A stretch of 64,000 nt of DNA from Lateolabrax maculatus (taxonomy: Eukaryota > Chordata > Actinopteri > Acropomatiformes > Lateolabracidae): NCBI GenBank assembly GCA_031216445.1, contig CM062219.1, forward strand, positions 7,454,501 through 7,518,500. The letters run 5' to 3'. Shown here piece after piece: positions 49,101 to 58,341 of this stretch (the stretch's first letter is position 1; the number at the start of each line of letters is the position of its first letter). Below the pieces are notes generated by a model. It made no database searches. It saw only the letters and a list, made by a program, of their open reading frames with translations, and had not been told where the DNA came from. The position numbers and the translations under genes were made by a program.

Positions 49101-49856
49101 ATGTTTCCCAACATGAATTCAACCAACAAGTGTATCAAATTGTGAAAAGTAAACATTTTGACTATATTGCTGAGATATTCATTTGGTATTAAAAGGCTAT
49201 TGCACGAAGGATGATTTCAGTCCTTTGGGGAACCAGTTGCAGTATTAATGTTTATTGCACAGTGCTTTTACAGGGACTGGTAGTTCTCTGGCCTGTATAC
49301 TGTAACTTTGTGCGTCTTTTCTTTGTCACTGCAGAAACTCCTTTTACGAATCACTGAAACAGATCGGCTCAGTCCAACACCAGGGTAATGCAGCCGGTAT
49401 GGGAACATATGAGACCATTCAGCACTTCAACGATATCAAAGAACACCTGCACACGGTCAGAAGAGACGTGGAGCACCTGGTCCAGCGTAATGCTCAGGTA
49501 TGGATCAGATTGTGAAGTCTCACTTGGAGCAGTTTATAAAACAGATCCGAATTCAGCTGACTGGACTCTCTGTTCTCTCTCCTGTATGTTTCCACAAACA
49601 GAATCCTGCTGAGAAGGTTATGAAGTGCCCTGAGGTGCCTCCCATGCCTTCCTGCTTATCCACTGTTCATTTTGCAATCTTCATTGTCATCCAGTCAATC
49701 TTGTTCTTCTGCTACATCATGTACAAGTAAGGCATTACTGTTTTTAGTTGACCATACTAGTGTTTGTGGATTTAAACGATTCTCTAATGTTTTGTGTCTC
49801 TCCTTCTTTTCTCGTGTAGAAGTCAACAAGAAGCAGCAGCAAAGAAGTTCTTTTGA
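39821..49856 (+). CDS. lman1: ERGIC-53, L-type lectin cargo receptor (complete, 13 exons, 517 aa)
   Basis: Exons: 39821-40040, 41224-41378, 42572-42679, 43023-43084, 43455-43554, 43712-43835, 44669-44727, 44892-45024, 45240-45427, 45649-45728, 49335-49497, 49602-49726 and 49820-49856. They sum to 1554 bases, 517 residues plus TGA; human LMAN1 has 510. Order: signal peptide (about 1-32), legume-type lectin domain (about 44-270), coiled-coil stalk (about 275-455), luminal cysteines 473 and 482, one membrane span (about 485-505), cytosolic tail ending KKFF. Carbohydrate and calcium residues are intact: Asp123, Asp154, Phe156, Asn158, His180, Asp183. The Cys192/Cys232 pair is kept. In the known family it cycles between ER and ERGIC, with MCFD2 carrying factors V and VIII; KK is the COPI retrieval signal and FF the COPII export signal. 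No frame break is seen. Intron 10 is strikingly long (3606 bases). Confidence 0.98.
40041..41223 (+). other. lman1: lman1 intron 1
   Basis: 1183 bases: CpG-rich start, a run of about 20 A (40349-40368) and a G run near 40481-40493. No other feature seen. Confidence 0.6.
41224..41378 (+). CDS. lman1: lman1 exon 2
   Basis: Acceptor CATCCCAG, donor GTAAGG. Reads NAIPSADQVRITPSLRSQKG, then TVWTKNKVNFEHWEAEV and GRGRMGADGL. Asp123 in GADGL corresponds to the mannose-binding Asp121 of human ERGIC-53. Confidence 0.96.
41379..42571 (+). other. lman1: lman1 intron 2
   Basis: 1193 bases of AT-rich sequence in which I see no repeat family, gene or clear regulatory site. Confidence 0.55.
42572..42679 (+). 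CDS. lman1: lman1 exon 3
   Basis: Acceptor GACCTACAG, donor GTTGGT (weaker than its neighbours). Reads AVWFTTAQGLDGPVYG, then WNGVGIFFDSFDNDGK, the calcium-site loop with Asp154, Phe156 and Asn158. Confidence 0.96.
43023..43084 (+). CDS. lman1: lman1 exon 4
   Basis: Acceptor TTTCCAG, donor GTGAGT. A 62-base exon: KNNPAIIVVGNNGNLVYDHQ plus two bases of an Asn codon. Contains His180, the equivalent of sugar-binding His178 in human. Confidence 0.94.
43455..43554 (+). CDS. lman1: lman1 exon 5
   Basis: Acceptor TGATCCAG, donor GTAGGA. Reads (N)DGSTQALGTCLRDFRNKPY, then PVRAKITYYKKTLT. Carries calcium ligand Asp183 and disulfide Cys192. Confidence 0.95.
43712..43835 (+). CDS. lman1: lman1 exon 6
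   Basis: Acceptor TCCTCCTCAG, donor GTAATA. Reads VMINNGFTPDKEDYEFCTK, then NMIIPSEGFFGISAATGGLA. This is the last strand of the lectin fold; Cys232 pairs with Cys192 in the family. Confidence 0.96.
43902..44200. mobile_element. MITE-like inverted-repeat element, family B copy 2 (lman1 intron 6)
   Basis: Terminal arms AGTACTTTGC...AACAGGCTTTGTATCATT and their complement near 44160-44195. It shares GTGCGTAGTATATGCAAATT and AACTTTCCTCCATG with the copy at 5498. It explains most of the 833-base intron 6. Confidence 0.8.
44669..44727 (+). CDS. lman1: lman1 exon 7
   Basis: Acceptor CTTCGTCAG, donor GTAACT. A 59-base exon: DDHDVLSFLLFRLSEPGQQP, closing the lectin domain. Confidence 0.94.
44892..45024 (+). 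CDS. lman1: lman1 exon 8 (stalk)
   Basis: The acceptor is CATTGAAG (purine before AG is unusual, but the frame and homology require it); donor GTTAGT. Reads PPPDSEIPKEEKDKYQEEF, then QQELDKKKEEFQKEHPD, a charged coiled coil. Confidence 0.95.
45240..45427 (+). CDS. lman1: lman1 exon 9 (stalk)
   Basis: Acceptor CCTCTTCAG, donor GTGAGA. Reads (I)EDLYETVNDREIRQVFEG, then QNRIHLEIKQLHRQL and MILDEQRRYVSV. This is the most conserved coiled-coil part. Confidence 0.96.
45649..45728 (+). CDS. lman1: lman1 exon 10
   Basis: Acceptor CTCCTTTAG, donor GTAAGT. Reads LDTGSQQQLGSVIATQQEVL, then KNLNEL and two bases of an Arg codon completed at 49335. Confidence 0.92.
45729..49334 (+). other. lman1: lman1 intron 10, unusually long (3.6 kb)
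   Basis: All other lman1 introns are 93-1193 bases. This one has little repeat content (fragment at 48351-48400) and contains unique stretches with TGATTGACA (Pbx/Meis-like, around 47249) and ATTA cores. Host for regulatory elements is an inference. Confidence 0.5.
48351..48400. mobile_element. Family C terminal fragment (lman1 intron 10)
   Basis: GAATAGTTTGACATTTTAGG and AAATACGCT match the family C terminus; the rest of the element is missing or diverged. Confidence 0.5.
49335..49497 (+). CDS. lman1: lman1 exon 11
   Basis: Acceptor GTCACTGCAG, donor GTATGG. Reads (R)NSFYESLKQIGSVQHQG, then YETIQHFNDIKEHLHTVRRD and VEHLVQRNAQ, the last stalk helix. Confidence 0.94.
49602..49726 (+). CDS. 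lman1: lman1 exon 12 (luminal cysteines and membrane span)
   Basis: Acceptor CCACAAACAG, donor GTAAGG. Reads NPAEKVMKCPEVPPMPSCL, then a hydrophobic span with FAIFIVIQSILFFCYIMY. The two cysteines are those used for disulfide-linked oligomers in ERGIC-53. Confidence 0.96.
49820..49856 (+). CDS. lman1: lman1 exon 13 (cytosolic tail)
   Basis: A 37-base exon after CGTGTAG: (K)SQQEAAAKKFF then TGA. Invisible to ORF searches. The tail is identical to human ERGIC-53 over the last 11 residues, including the KKFF trafficking signals. Confidence 0.95.
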
Positions 49857-50121
49857 TGAAATTAATTTTTTGAAATGAAAGTGTGTAAATGAGGGAATGT
49901 CCATTTCTTTGGTTTGATTATGTTCAGATTGTAAGTTATTGTACTTGAAAAATTAGGTTTTGTTGAAGAATTTTGTTTTAAATAATTGCATTTTTAATTT
50001 GATCAGTAAATCATTGTGTATGAATGCTAGTGTGAGACTTATTGTTCTGGATTTCCAACATGATGTAATATGTTCCTTACAGTATTTTGGTTGGTCAGAT
50101 CCTTACATTTTGTTTTCAAAA

Positions 50122-50127
50122 ATTAAA
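50122..50127 (+). terminator. lman1: Candidate lman1 polyadenylation signal (ATTAAA)
   Basis: ATTAAA lies 265 bases after the lman1 stop. It is the best variant signal found in the first 300 bases of the 3' region; no AATAAA is seen there. A more distal site is possible. Confidence 0.35.
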
Positions 50128-50397
50128 ATCTGCCACAGTCCCATTCCTTGAAACTGAGCTGACACACAAAACAACGCTGTGTTTTGAACCTGTGCAATTT
50201 TGTATAAAATAATGCTGAACTATTGGTGATGAAAACCCGTTTATCTGTTTTGAGTCAAACATGTCAGAATCTGACATATCCTCTACAATGAACAATTTAC
50301 ATAAACAGAAAACACTGTGTGGTATTTTATTTGTATGCATTTATATTGAATACTGTGTCTTCTTTTCATCTCTCATGATTACAGTTTATTCCAACGG

Positions 50398-50785
50398 TAG
50401 CACTTTAAGTGTTAAGTGTTAACTTTAAGTTAATACACAGTTAATAGTTTCTAATGTACTATGTAGTTGTGAGCAAATATAGGGACATTTATAAACTCAG
50501 GTTAATTCACCTCATACATTTTTAAGTGTTTATTGCTGTATTTGTCAAGTCTTCTCTTATGAAGCATTTTTAATTAATGTATAAACAGTTGGTATAACAC
50601 AGTATAATGTAAGTGTATAATTACACACAAGAACAAATCCTTACAGTGTGCTAAAAGCATGTATTAACTACACGGTTATGGATGCTTCATAATGAGAGTT
50701 ATAGCTGTTGACAAATACACAAACACTTAAAATGTCCTCATATCTGCTTAGAACTACATTATTGAGTTTTATAGTTATTGTATAC
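50398..50785. mobile_element. MITE-like element, family D copy 2
   Basis: Inverted pair TATTTGTCAAGTCTTCTCTT / complement near TGAGAGTTATAGCTGTTGAC then AAATACAC, plus AGCACTTTAAGTG at the left end. Boundaries are approximate. Confidence 0.55.
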
Positions 50786-50819
50786 TTGTATATTATGTCA
50801 CCCAGCTTATTACAATTCA

Positions 50820-51095
50820 TCCTGAGGAAAAGAGAATGGTAATGTCACTACCAAATTTGATGACAATCCATCTAATAGTAATTGAGACATTTCACTAATA
50901 ACCAGGAATGTCAAGTCAAATCAATGGCAACCTCATGATTGCGCTAGAGGAAAAGTCAGTGGATCACCAAAAGTCATTAGGATTCATCTTCTGGGAACCA
51001 TGAATATCTGTACAACATTTTGTGGTGATCCATCCAATAGTTGAGATATTTCAGTCTGGACCAAAGTGGTGGACAGACCAAGTGACATCAAAGAT
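50820..51095 (+). repeat. Dispersed repeat family E, best forward copy
   Basis: GCGCTAGAGGAAAAGTCAGT, CACCAAAAGTCATTAGGATT, CTGGGAACCATGAATATCTG and GATATTTCAGTCTGGACCAA in order. Non-coding. Confidence 0.7.
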
Positions 51096-51489
51096 TCAGA
51101 AACATTCAGTATTTTGCTCAGTCGGCAATAACAGTAATTTGATAATGATTCAGTATGAAGTGGTGCTGAAAACCTGAAATCTTATCAGGGATTATTTAGA
51201 TATTGAACGAGTTTACTGCACATCTTTCCTTCAGTGAATAACATAGATACATGACTTACATAGATATTACATTTTATAGCATGTATTATACATTCTTTTA
51301 TATGGATGTAAAGCTCATAGAACAAATTGTTGAAGGAATTGGAGGAATCCGTCTAATCTTTGTACACTTTAGACCTCTTAGTCAATCCTGCAGGCCGGTG
51401 TTGGGCAGGTACAGTAGATTGAGTGACTGTCTATTTAAATCATGCATATCACTGTCAAAGAGGCTGACAGGAGGCAAAAATATGATATA

Positions 51490-52155
51490 ACCTTGGGCCG
51501 AGTGGTCTAAGATGCGTAACAGGTAACTGCAGCATCCAGTGTGGTCACCTACTGACTTTGCTGATGACATGACGATGAGACGGCCTACAGAGAGGAGGTC
51601 AGAGCCCTGACATCTTGGTGCCCGGACAACAACCACCATCTCAACGTCAGCAAAACAAAGGGGCTGATCACGCGAAGCGACAGAGAGAAGGACACGCCCC
51701 CACCACCATCAGTGGGACGACGGGGGAGAGAGTCAGCAGCTTCAGGTTCCTCGGGGGTTCACATCAGCGAGGACCTGACCTGGGACTCACCACACAGACA
51801 GCATCACCTAAAACAGCAAGATAAAGGTTCTTCTTCCTCTCCAGGCTGAGGAAGCTCAACATGGACTCCAGATACTCTGCCGCCCTCAAACCTGAGGCTC
51901 TACAGAGGGTGCAGGAAGAAGATCCAATCACCCCAACCACAAACTTTTTTTTAGTTCATATATATTATATTTTATTCCTGTATTTTAACTTACGTTATGT
52001 CTTAGATTCTCTCTTTTTTTTTATTCTTACTCGAGTATTCTCTTTTATACATATCTGTAAGAGCATTGTTGGCGGCACCCTGAGATTCAGGATTTTCGTT
52101 GTCGTTGCTTTGATGTAATTGTTATGCATATGACAAATAAAGAACTTAAATTTTA
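51490..52155 (+). pseudogene. Non-LTR retrotransposon relic (reverse-transcriptase C-terminal part)
   Basis: Frame-broken translation shows FADDMT, EVRALTSWCPDNNHHLNVSK, a 'TISGTTGERVSSFRFLG' block and VHISEDLTWD: the order seen after the catalytic motif in Rex1-like fish LINEs. Frameshifts and stops show it is dead. The 3' end carries GACAAATAAAG, a typical tail. It starts beside a tRNA-like fragment at 51494. Confidence 0.75.
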
Positions 52156-52500
52156 AGTAGACAATAGTCTCATAGTAATAATAATAACCGTATACGTCCC
52201 TGTTTTTCCATGTATTTTATGCATCTGTATATACTCTAAACATGCATTGACACGTAACATAACTAAAAATATTGCAAAACATATTTGGTTGCAGATGAGC
52301 ACTTCTGAAATGTTTGATAGCTCAACAATACAAAGGGTAATCTACAAGCCCTTCACCAAGCTTGCAGATAGTGATGGAGTGATAGAGTGAAATAAAGTGA
52401 GAGCTGTCTCCTCCCCACCTCTCATCCTGCTGTCAATCATCCTCCCACGGAACAATAGCACGGCATGAACGACGACTCCATTGGGAGATAAACAAGCCTC

Positions 52501-52550
52501 TAATCCCGCTCCTCTCTCTCTCTACTCTGCTTGGTCTCAGCAATATAAGC
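52501..52550 (+). promoter_or_regulatory. cplx4: Candidate cplx4 core promoter (TAATCC element and TATA box)
   Basis: TATAAGC is at 52544-52550, preceded by TAATCC at 52501-52506, the K50-homeodomain (OTX/CRX) core. A start near 52575 would give a 5' leader of about 475 bases to the cplx4 ATG unless it is spliced. CPLX4 is a photoreceptor/bipolar ribbon-synapse protein, so CRX control fits. The transcription start is inferred. Confidence 0.4.
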
Positions 52551-52826
52551 TGCACACGGGCCGGCCCGTACTTTTCTAATATGATTAAGCACCAGTGGGC
52601 GGAAGCAACATATGTGTGGTCCCAAACTGAGGACACCCTTCTCCGAAACCATTTTTATGATGAGGGCTGCACCTAGTTCTTCTAAAGAATGCACAAAGTA
52701 TCAAAATTAATAAAGAGAAACTTCTACAAAGGTCTGCATGATTTAAAAATAGAGAAAACAGGCCATCTGCCTCTTAGCATAGTGGAGCAGGGAGGATTAA
52801 ATCCAGATTATGGCCGAGGCAAAACG

Positions 52827-52872
52827 TTGTGTGTGTGTGTGTGTTTGTGCCAGTGTGTGTGTGTACGTGTCT
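52827..52872. repeat. Imperfect GT microsatellite in cplx4 5' region
   Basis: TG-rich tract with several substitutions, about 180 bases before the cplx4 ATG; may be in the 5' UTR. Confidence 0.85.
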
Positions 52873-53050
52873 GTTGCTTGTCATCAGTGTGTCCTTGGCT
52901 CCATAGTCAAGCAGCAGGTTAGCCAGAGAGCTACCACTGGATTTGACGGCTATAGGAAGCCAAACCGGAGGGCACCACAGGGGAGCGGCATCGATTTCAT
53001 CTACAAAAAACAGTCTCATCCTCGCAGAGTAAACAGTCACACAACTCAAG

Positions 53051-53214
53051 ATGGCTTTCTTGATCAAGAGCATGATTGGGAACCCCCTGTCAGGAATTGG
53101 TCTTGGTGGTGGAGGTGACAAAGAAGAGGAGGCCACCCCCTCAGATCCAGCCAAAGCAGCAGGGATGACACGCGAGGAGTATGAAGAGTACCAAAAACAG
53201 GTGGTGGAGGAGAA
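53051..53214 (+). CDS. cplx4: cplx4 exon 1
   Basis: ATG in CTCAAGATGG (A at -3, G at +4, strong). Encodes residues 1-54 and two bases of Lys55, including AAGMTREEYEEYQKQVVEE. Donor GTAAGT. No in-frame upstream ATG was found close by. Confidence 0.95.
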
Positions 53215-56200
53215 GTAAGTAACAACACGGGCAGTACTCCACTTTGAATTGATGCCATTGGCCCAGCAAAACCAGTATGGCTGCAGAATGTACAATCTGA
53301 CCTTGACAAGCTGTTTTCCTTTGCATTACAACCCTTCACTGTAACCGTTTCCCTCTTTGGCACTACACTTAACCACGTTTGAGTCTAAATCTTACTAAAT
53401 GTGAACACTCATGTATTATTGTACTCATGTATTTTAATATGTATTATTATTGTCATATTTACAATGAGCGAGCTGTGTTTCTGAGGGATGCATCTGTTGC
53501 TGAAGGTCACAGCGGAGGTACCACCATAGAGGAGCTTTTCTTTTTTTTCCCGTATGTTCTCCATAATAACCCACTGAGGCTAAACGGTCATGCTAGACTT
53601 GGATCAATAATCTCCCATAATCTGTCATCAGTTATTGCATCAAGAGCAGTTATGGGTAACATTTTGAGGGTCTAGTTTTGAACACAAGTGACTAAGGGAT
53701 CGTAAAATGGCAGTTTTATTCACAGCTTGAACATTTAGCTTCCTACAATACAGACACAGTGTTTTTGAAAAGCACTTTATTGTCACACTTATTTTATTTT
53801 TTATGAAATATGTGTTGAATTTATTTTGATAGACTTTCAAAACATGAGCAGCAGGTAGCATATCCACCACCATGTTGCTGTCCACCTGTGTTTTATGGTC
53901 AGTTTGTCTTGTATAAAGCTCCAATTCCTTTCCCTAAAGCTTACATTTAAGTAATAAAATACACACTTATAACAACAATATGATTAAGCCATCCTAAATT
54001 TTATTTTGAAGAAAAAATGCTAATAATATTTTCTGTTAAAATATGATAAATCTGTGATTTGGAGTTTTGTGATACAGAATAGATTTTGCAGCATCAAGCA
54101 GATCCAGTCATTACATAAGAAGATTAATCCAGCTTCTCTGCTCTTATGTTTGGGAAATGAGTTTGTTTGTTTTAAAAGAGGACATGAAATTACATCATGC
54201 TTTATAACTGTAGATTTGTAGTAATGTATTCAGATCTACAGCAACAAATCCTGATCCACACAAATGTTTGATGGAAATTCAAAGGACTGAACAACAATTG
54301 TACAAGTATCTGTATAAACCGTCTGGCCAGATCAAGAAATTTAACAAATGTTGAAAACACCCGTTTGTTGATGGTTTGTTAGACACCGCAGGCCACTGTG
54401 TTGTTGTTTCACTACAATTCAAGTTATGGTGTCTTGGCATGATTTCAAATCTGCTTGACTCAGTCTGGCCTACTAATCCCATCTTTAATTGGCTGAGGGA
54501 CAGTACCTTAGTCTCGCCTTGAAAATACAGGAATACACAGAGTCGCACAAAGTGCAATTAAATCACAGAGACTTAAATAAATGGGTTTTGATCATGAATA
54601 CGAGAGATTAGCGGAAAGTAAAGTTATGACATTACTATGGAAAATTAATTTTTGGGGCCACACATTACAGATTTTGGATCAAACTAATACCATATCTGCT
54701 CCAAAAATACAAATAATCCTGTTAAAACAAACTAAAAGTTAACAGAATGTGATAAAAAACCTCTGCATATGAGTTTAAAACAGATTTTTAGTTGTTTACA
54801 CCAGTTTTGGGAGGCAAATAATAGTCCATCTTGAATGAAAAGTGAATGAACATACACTTATTGTAACAAAAAATGATTTTCTTTTGATTCTTAATTGACA
54901 CCTATTTGGTTTAATTTGAATCTTTTTCAGCAACATGATTTCCTGCTTTAAGGATATTCAGGTGAACTGGAGGATGTTGTGTTCAGCTAAATGTTGTCTT
55001 TGTTTGAAATCTGATTGATGAAAATCAAAATGCTGAAAGCTCTGTTATTCTTCTCTTGATCCGTTGATACACTGATGACAAACAAGAGCTCACACACTAA
55101 CACAAGGTCAGAAAATTCCACCTGGCTGATATGTTCTTGCAGCTTTTCCCTTCATATTCAATACTTTTACTTTAACCAACATGGGATGTTCTTACGACAA
55201 CAATAAAGGTTAATGTTCTAATAATATTTTTTTTAATTTCTATTTCAGGATGGAGAGAGATGCAGATTTCTTACACAAGAAGGCAGAGAGGGCAACACTC
55301 AGGGTGTGCCTCAGAGAAAAATACAGGCTGCCAAAGGTAAAGAGTTTGCATCCCTACATTTAATACTATACATTAATCAACTCAATAGGAACACAAAGGC
55401 ATAAAAGATGACAATAAGTTTATTCTTTTCAAGTTAACACTTTACTTAAACCCCCCAATTTAGCATTTATAAGCACTATACAAATATATTTATAGCACAC
55501 TATAATGTAGTATTTGTCAGCAATTATAACTTCTCCTATGAAAACACACTTTATATTATGACAACTGGTTTAATTTATTGTCATTCATTATTACAGTGTT
55601 TTTACACCAACTTCCACTTATAGGTGCCCATAGGAGTTCTAGTTGTTGACAAATACATTATTAAACACTTACATCTCCTTACAACTACTTTAAAGTGTGT
55701 TATAAAGATTATGAAATGTTAATAGACTGCTTATAAATGCTAAATAGGGGCGTTAAGGTAAAGTGTTACTAATTGCTTCAACTCAACACCTATGATGCAG
55801 TTTCTTTATCAGTTTCTCTTTTTCCAAAAAAAAAAAAAGAAAAAACAGATTAAGTGCTCCTTTTCGCAGGCTTTTAATAGAGACTGGTAACTATAATCGA
55901 CAGCCTCATTAAATGGCTTTACCCTCCAGCGGTTAGCAGAAAAAAACAGGATTGGATGACTGAGCTAAGTGTCCTGCCTGTGCAGGTAGAGCAACGAATG
56001 GCTGCTTCTTGACTGAGGTTATCTTTATCTAACAGCAGCACTTGGCAGCTGCAGCTGGACAACAGGAGGTGGAAGCCCTGCCAGTAGATTAGTGAGGAAG
56101 ACGTCCAACCCACGTCCCGGAGACGTTAGCCTATGTGCCCCGTATTGCACCTTGAGTCTTACAAAGCCAAATGCCGCTGAGCAGGTGTCCCAGGCTCATT

Positions 56201-58030
56201 AGGGCGCACCAGGCAGCGTGAACTGGCCTTAAGAAAGAGCAACATCTACTTTAGTGGATGTAAACCGAGCAATTCAAAAGGACTCTTAAGAAATATTTGC
56301 TGTAATGGAAGGAGCAAATAAGGTATGTTGGGATTTTGTGAAAGCCATTCAAAGAAAAATACAAGTAGAGTGTTTTCTAATCCTATAAATCAAACTAGTG
56401 GGGAAAACTTGCTTGTAATGAAAAGAGCTAAATCAATTTCTAATACAGGTTTTCTAATAGAATCATTGTTATTCATCTGAAAGCAGTGTTGGCCTTGGCT
56501 GCTGGAAGCATTTCTAATCATGCAACAGACACTCTTTTGTTCAGTTTTCTTGTTTAAACAATGGGTGTATTTTTTTTCCACTGTTTGTCCTTTAAATTGA
56601 AACCACACATATATGACGAGGACAATGACAGGAGGACATACATATAAATGTAATTAGTTTCCGCTAAATGGTGTTTACAATGCATGCCAGCTTGAAAAAT
56701 AACAAATGACAAAAGCCATTGTGTCTTTATTATAAGTGAAATATGCATTTTAAATGGATAAAAGGGAATCTTGTTCCGTTGATTCTTTTCTTTCAAAAAG
56801 TAGGAGGTTGAAAACACATGTACACACTATCAAGAGTGAGTTAGATTATATATATGTATATATTTAATGATACAAGTGTACATTATGAGTAGAAACAGGA
56901 AATTGGTGCTGTTAGTCTAATGGAATTAGAGTCTCGTGATCTCGTGTAACGCTATAGAAGTTATCTTTAGACTATCGTTGGGATTCGAGGAGGAAAGGCT
57001 AAAGCGGGTCTGAGATAATCCCACAGACTGACGTTCAAAGTAGTCACAGTAGTGCCTATTGCATGACTATTCCAGATATCAAGTGATTAAATGGAATTTG
57101 TTGAGAAAGGCTCTACATTTAGCATTTCGAGTGAGGAGGTGTGAATAGTAAAGTCAAAAGAGACTCGAGTCTGCTTCACAAAAATGTAGAAAACAGACAG
57201 CAGAAATCTTTGAGTGCAGCTACTTGGATGTGGATTAAAACTAGAGTGCATCTATTTGTCCTGTTTGTCTTCTAGATTGCCTGATTTCTTGCTTATAGTT
57301 TGAATTCAAACCCTGACCAGTGTGCTGTATTTCAAATTTTTTAATGTGTTACATTTGAACTAAAATCAAATTAAAGGACAGACAATATTATTAATCACAT
57401 AACGGTCAACAAATTACTTTTTAGGTATATGTATAGTTTACTTTAGCGATATGTCCTCTGATAGACCATGGTCGATACATGAAATGTTCGTCAGATCTGA
57501 GTGTAGCAGTGGGAGGATATACTGTATGTTGTGGAATCAGGCAGACAGCATGTTAATCCTGTAAAAAGCCTTTAAGTCAGCCTTGGTTGTTTACTTCCTA
57601 AAGGCTAATAATAATAATTCAATGCCATGAAAATACAGAGAGGAAAACATTAGAAACTGGTATATCAAATAAGGACCAATGTGGTAGTTTATAGGTGACG
57701 AAACAGAGATTAATAATCACACTGAATATAAAATCCTCTGCTGTCATACGTCTGTGTTTCTGGCTTCTGACCTTGTTTTCTACCTGATGTTGTCATCTGC
57801 AGAGCGAGCAGGACGAGAACATGATTGAGATAGCCGGGGACGACGTGGACGTACCCGAGGAGCTGCTCAAGATGGTGGACGAGGACGCCACGGAGGAGGA
57901 GGGCAAGGACTCCCTCATGGGCCAGTTTCAAAACTTGCAGAGCATGGACATGGACCAGCTGAAGGAGAAGGCCTCAGCCACCGTCACCGAGCTGAAGAGC
58001 AAAGCAGAGGAGAAGTGCTCCGTCATGTGA
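53051..58030 (+). CDS. cplx4: Complexin-4 (complete, 3 exons, 159 aa)
   Basis: Exons 53051-53214, 55249-55336 and 57803-58030 (480 bases with stop). Order: N-terminal MAFLIKSMIG, a Gly-rich turn (about 15-22), accessory helix beginning at MTREEYEEYQKQ (39-50), central SNARE-binding helix with ERATLRVCLREKYRLPK (68-84), an acidic C-terminal half, and CSVM at 156-159. The CaaX ending with Met predicts farnesylation, a property of complexins 3 and 4 but not 1 and 2. Length equals the family (human 160). Complexins clamp and promote SNARE-driven vesicle fusion; type 4 acts at retinal ribbon synapses. Teleosts have several cplx4 copies; this is the one in the ancestral RAX-CPLX4-LMAN1 neighbourhood, but I cannot assign a letter. 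Confidence 0.96.
53215..55248 (+). other. cplx4: cplx4 intron 1
   Basis: 2034 bases, AT-rich, with no repeat family or coding segment that I recognise. Confidence 0.6.
55249..55336 (+). CDS. cplx4: cplx4 exon 2 (central helix)
   Basis: Acceptor TATTTCAG, donor GTAAAG. Reads (K)MERDADFLHKKAERATLR, then VCLREKYRLPK: the SNARE-binding central helix. Human has H where this fish has C before LREKYRLPK. Confidence 0.95.
55337..57802 (+). other. cplx4: cplx4 intron 2
   Basis: 2466 bases. It begins with an inverted-repeat element (55435-55772), followed by a more GC-balanced unique block (55850-56260), then AT-rich sequence. Confidence 0.6.
55435..55772. mobile_element. MITE-like element, family D copy 3 (cplx4 intron 2)
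   Basis: Left TAACACTTTACTTAAACC...TTTAGCATTTATAAGC and right GCTTATAAATGCTAAATAGG...GGTAAAGTGTTA are inverted arms exceeding 100 bases with mismatches. Confidence 0.75.
57803..58030 (+). CDS. cplx4: cplx4 exon 3 (acidic C-terminus and CaaX box)
   Basis: Acceptor CATCTGCAG. Reads SEQDENMIEIAGDDVDVPEE, then LLKMVDEDATEEEGKDS, LQSMDMDQLKEKA and KCSVM, stop TGA. Much more GC-rich than its flanks. Confidence 0.96.
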   Translation, partial: SEQDENMIEIAGDDVDVPEELLKMVDEDATEEEGKDSLMGQFQNLQSMDMDQLKEKASATVTELKSKAEEKCSVM

Positions 58031-58335
58031 GGGGGCAGAGGGGGCGTCTGGGTTTGAATAATGAAGAAGACGAGGAGGAGGAAGGGGGAAGAGAAGAACA
58101 CAAGAAAATTAATTTCAACACTTTCTGGAAATCTGAAGACTGAATGCACTAAAAAGGCAAATCATCTTTCTGTGATAAAAAAATGAAGCCTGGCCACACT
58201 AGGGTGTGGTATTATTACTGCTACCAGTCTGTATCTACTGAAGGATATACTGCAAAAGTTTCCCTGTTAGTTTGTTACTGAATAGGTAGTAATTTACAAC
58301 TTATCATTGCAATAAGCTGCAAATACTTTAAATTA

Positions 58336-58341
58336 AATAAA
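58336..58341 (+). terminator. cplx4: Candidate cplx4 polyadenylation signal (proximal)
   Basis: AATAAA about 305 bases after the cplx4 stop. Another AATAAA lies at 58919-58924, so alternative 3' ends are possible. Confidence 0.45.

Larger units (their letters stand above)
49857..52500. other. lman1-cplx4 intergenic region, repeat-rich
   Basis: Holds the lman1 3' UTR, an inverted-repeat element (50398-50785), a dispersed repeat (50820-51095) and a retrotransposon relic (51490-52155). No gene is supported. Confidence 0.65.

Noticed and set aside
52774..53295. 173-codon minus-strand open frame overlapping cplx4 exon 1
   Set aside because: Antisense shadow of the cplx4 exon and a GT repeat; no domain similarity and no promoter.
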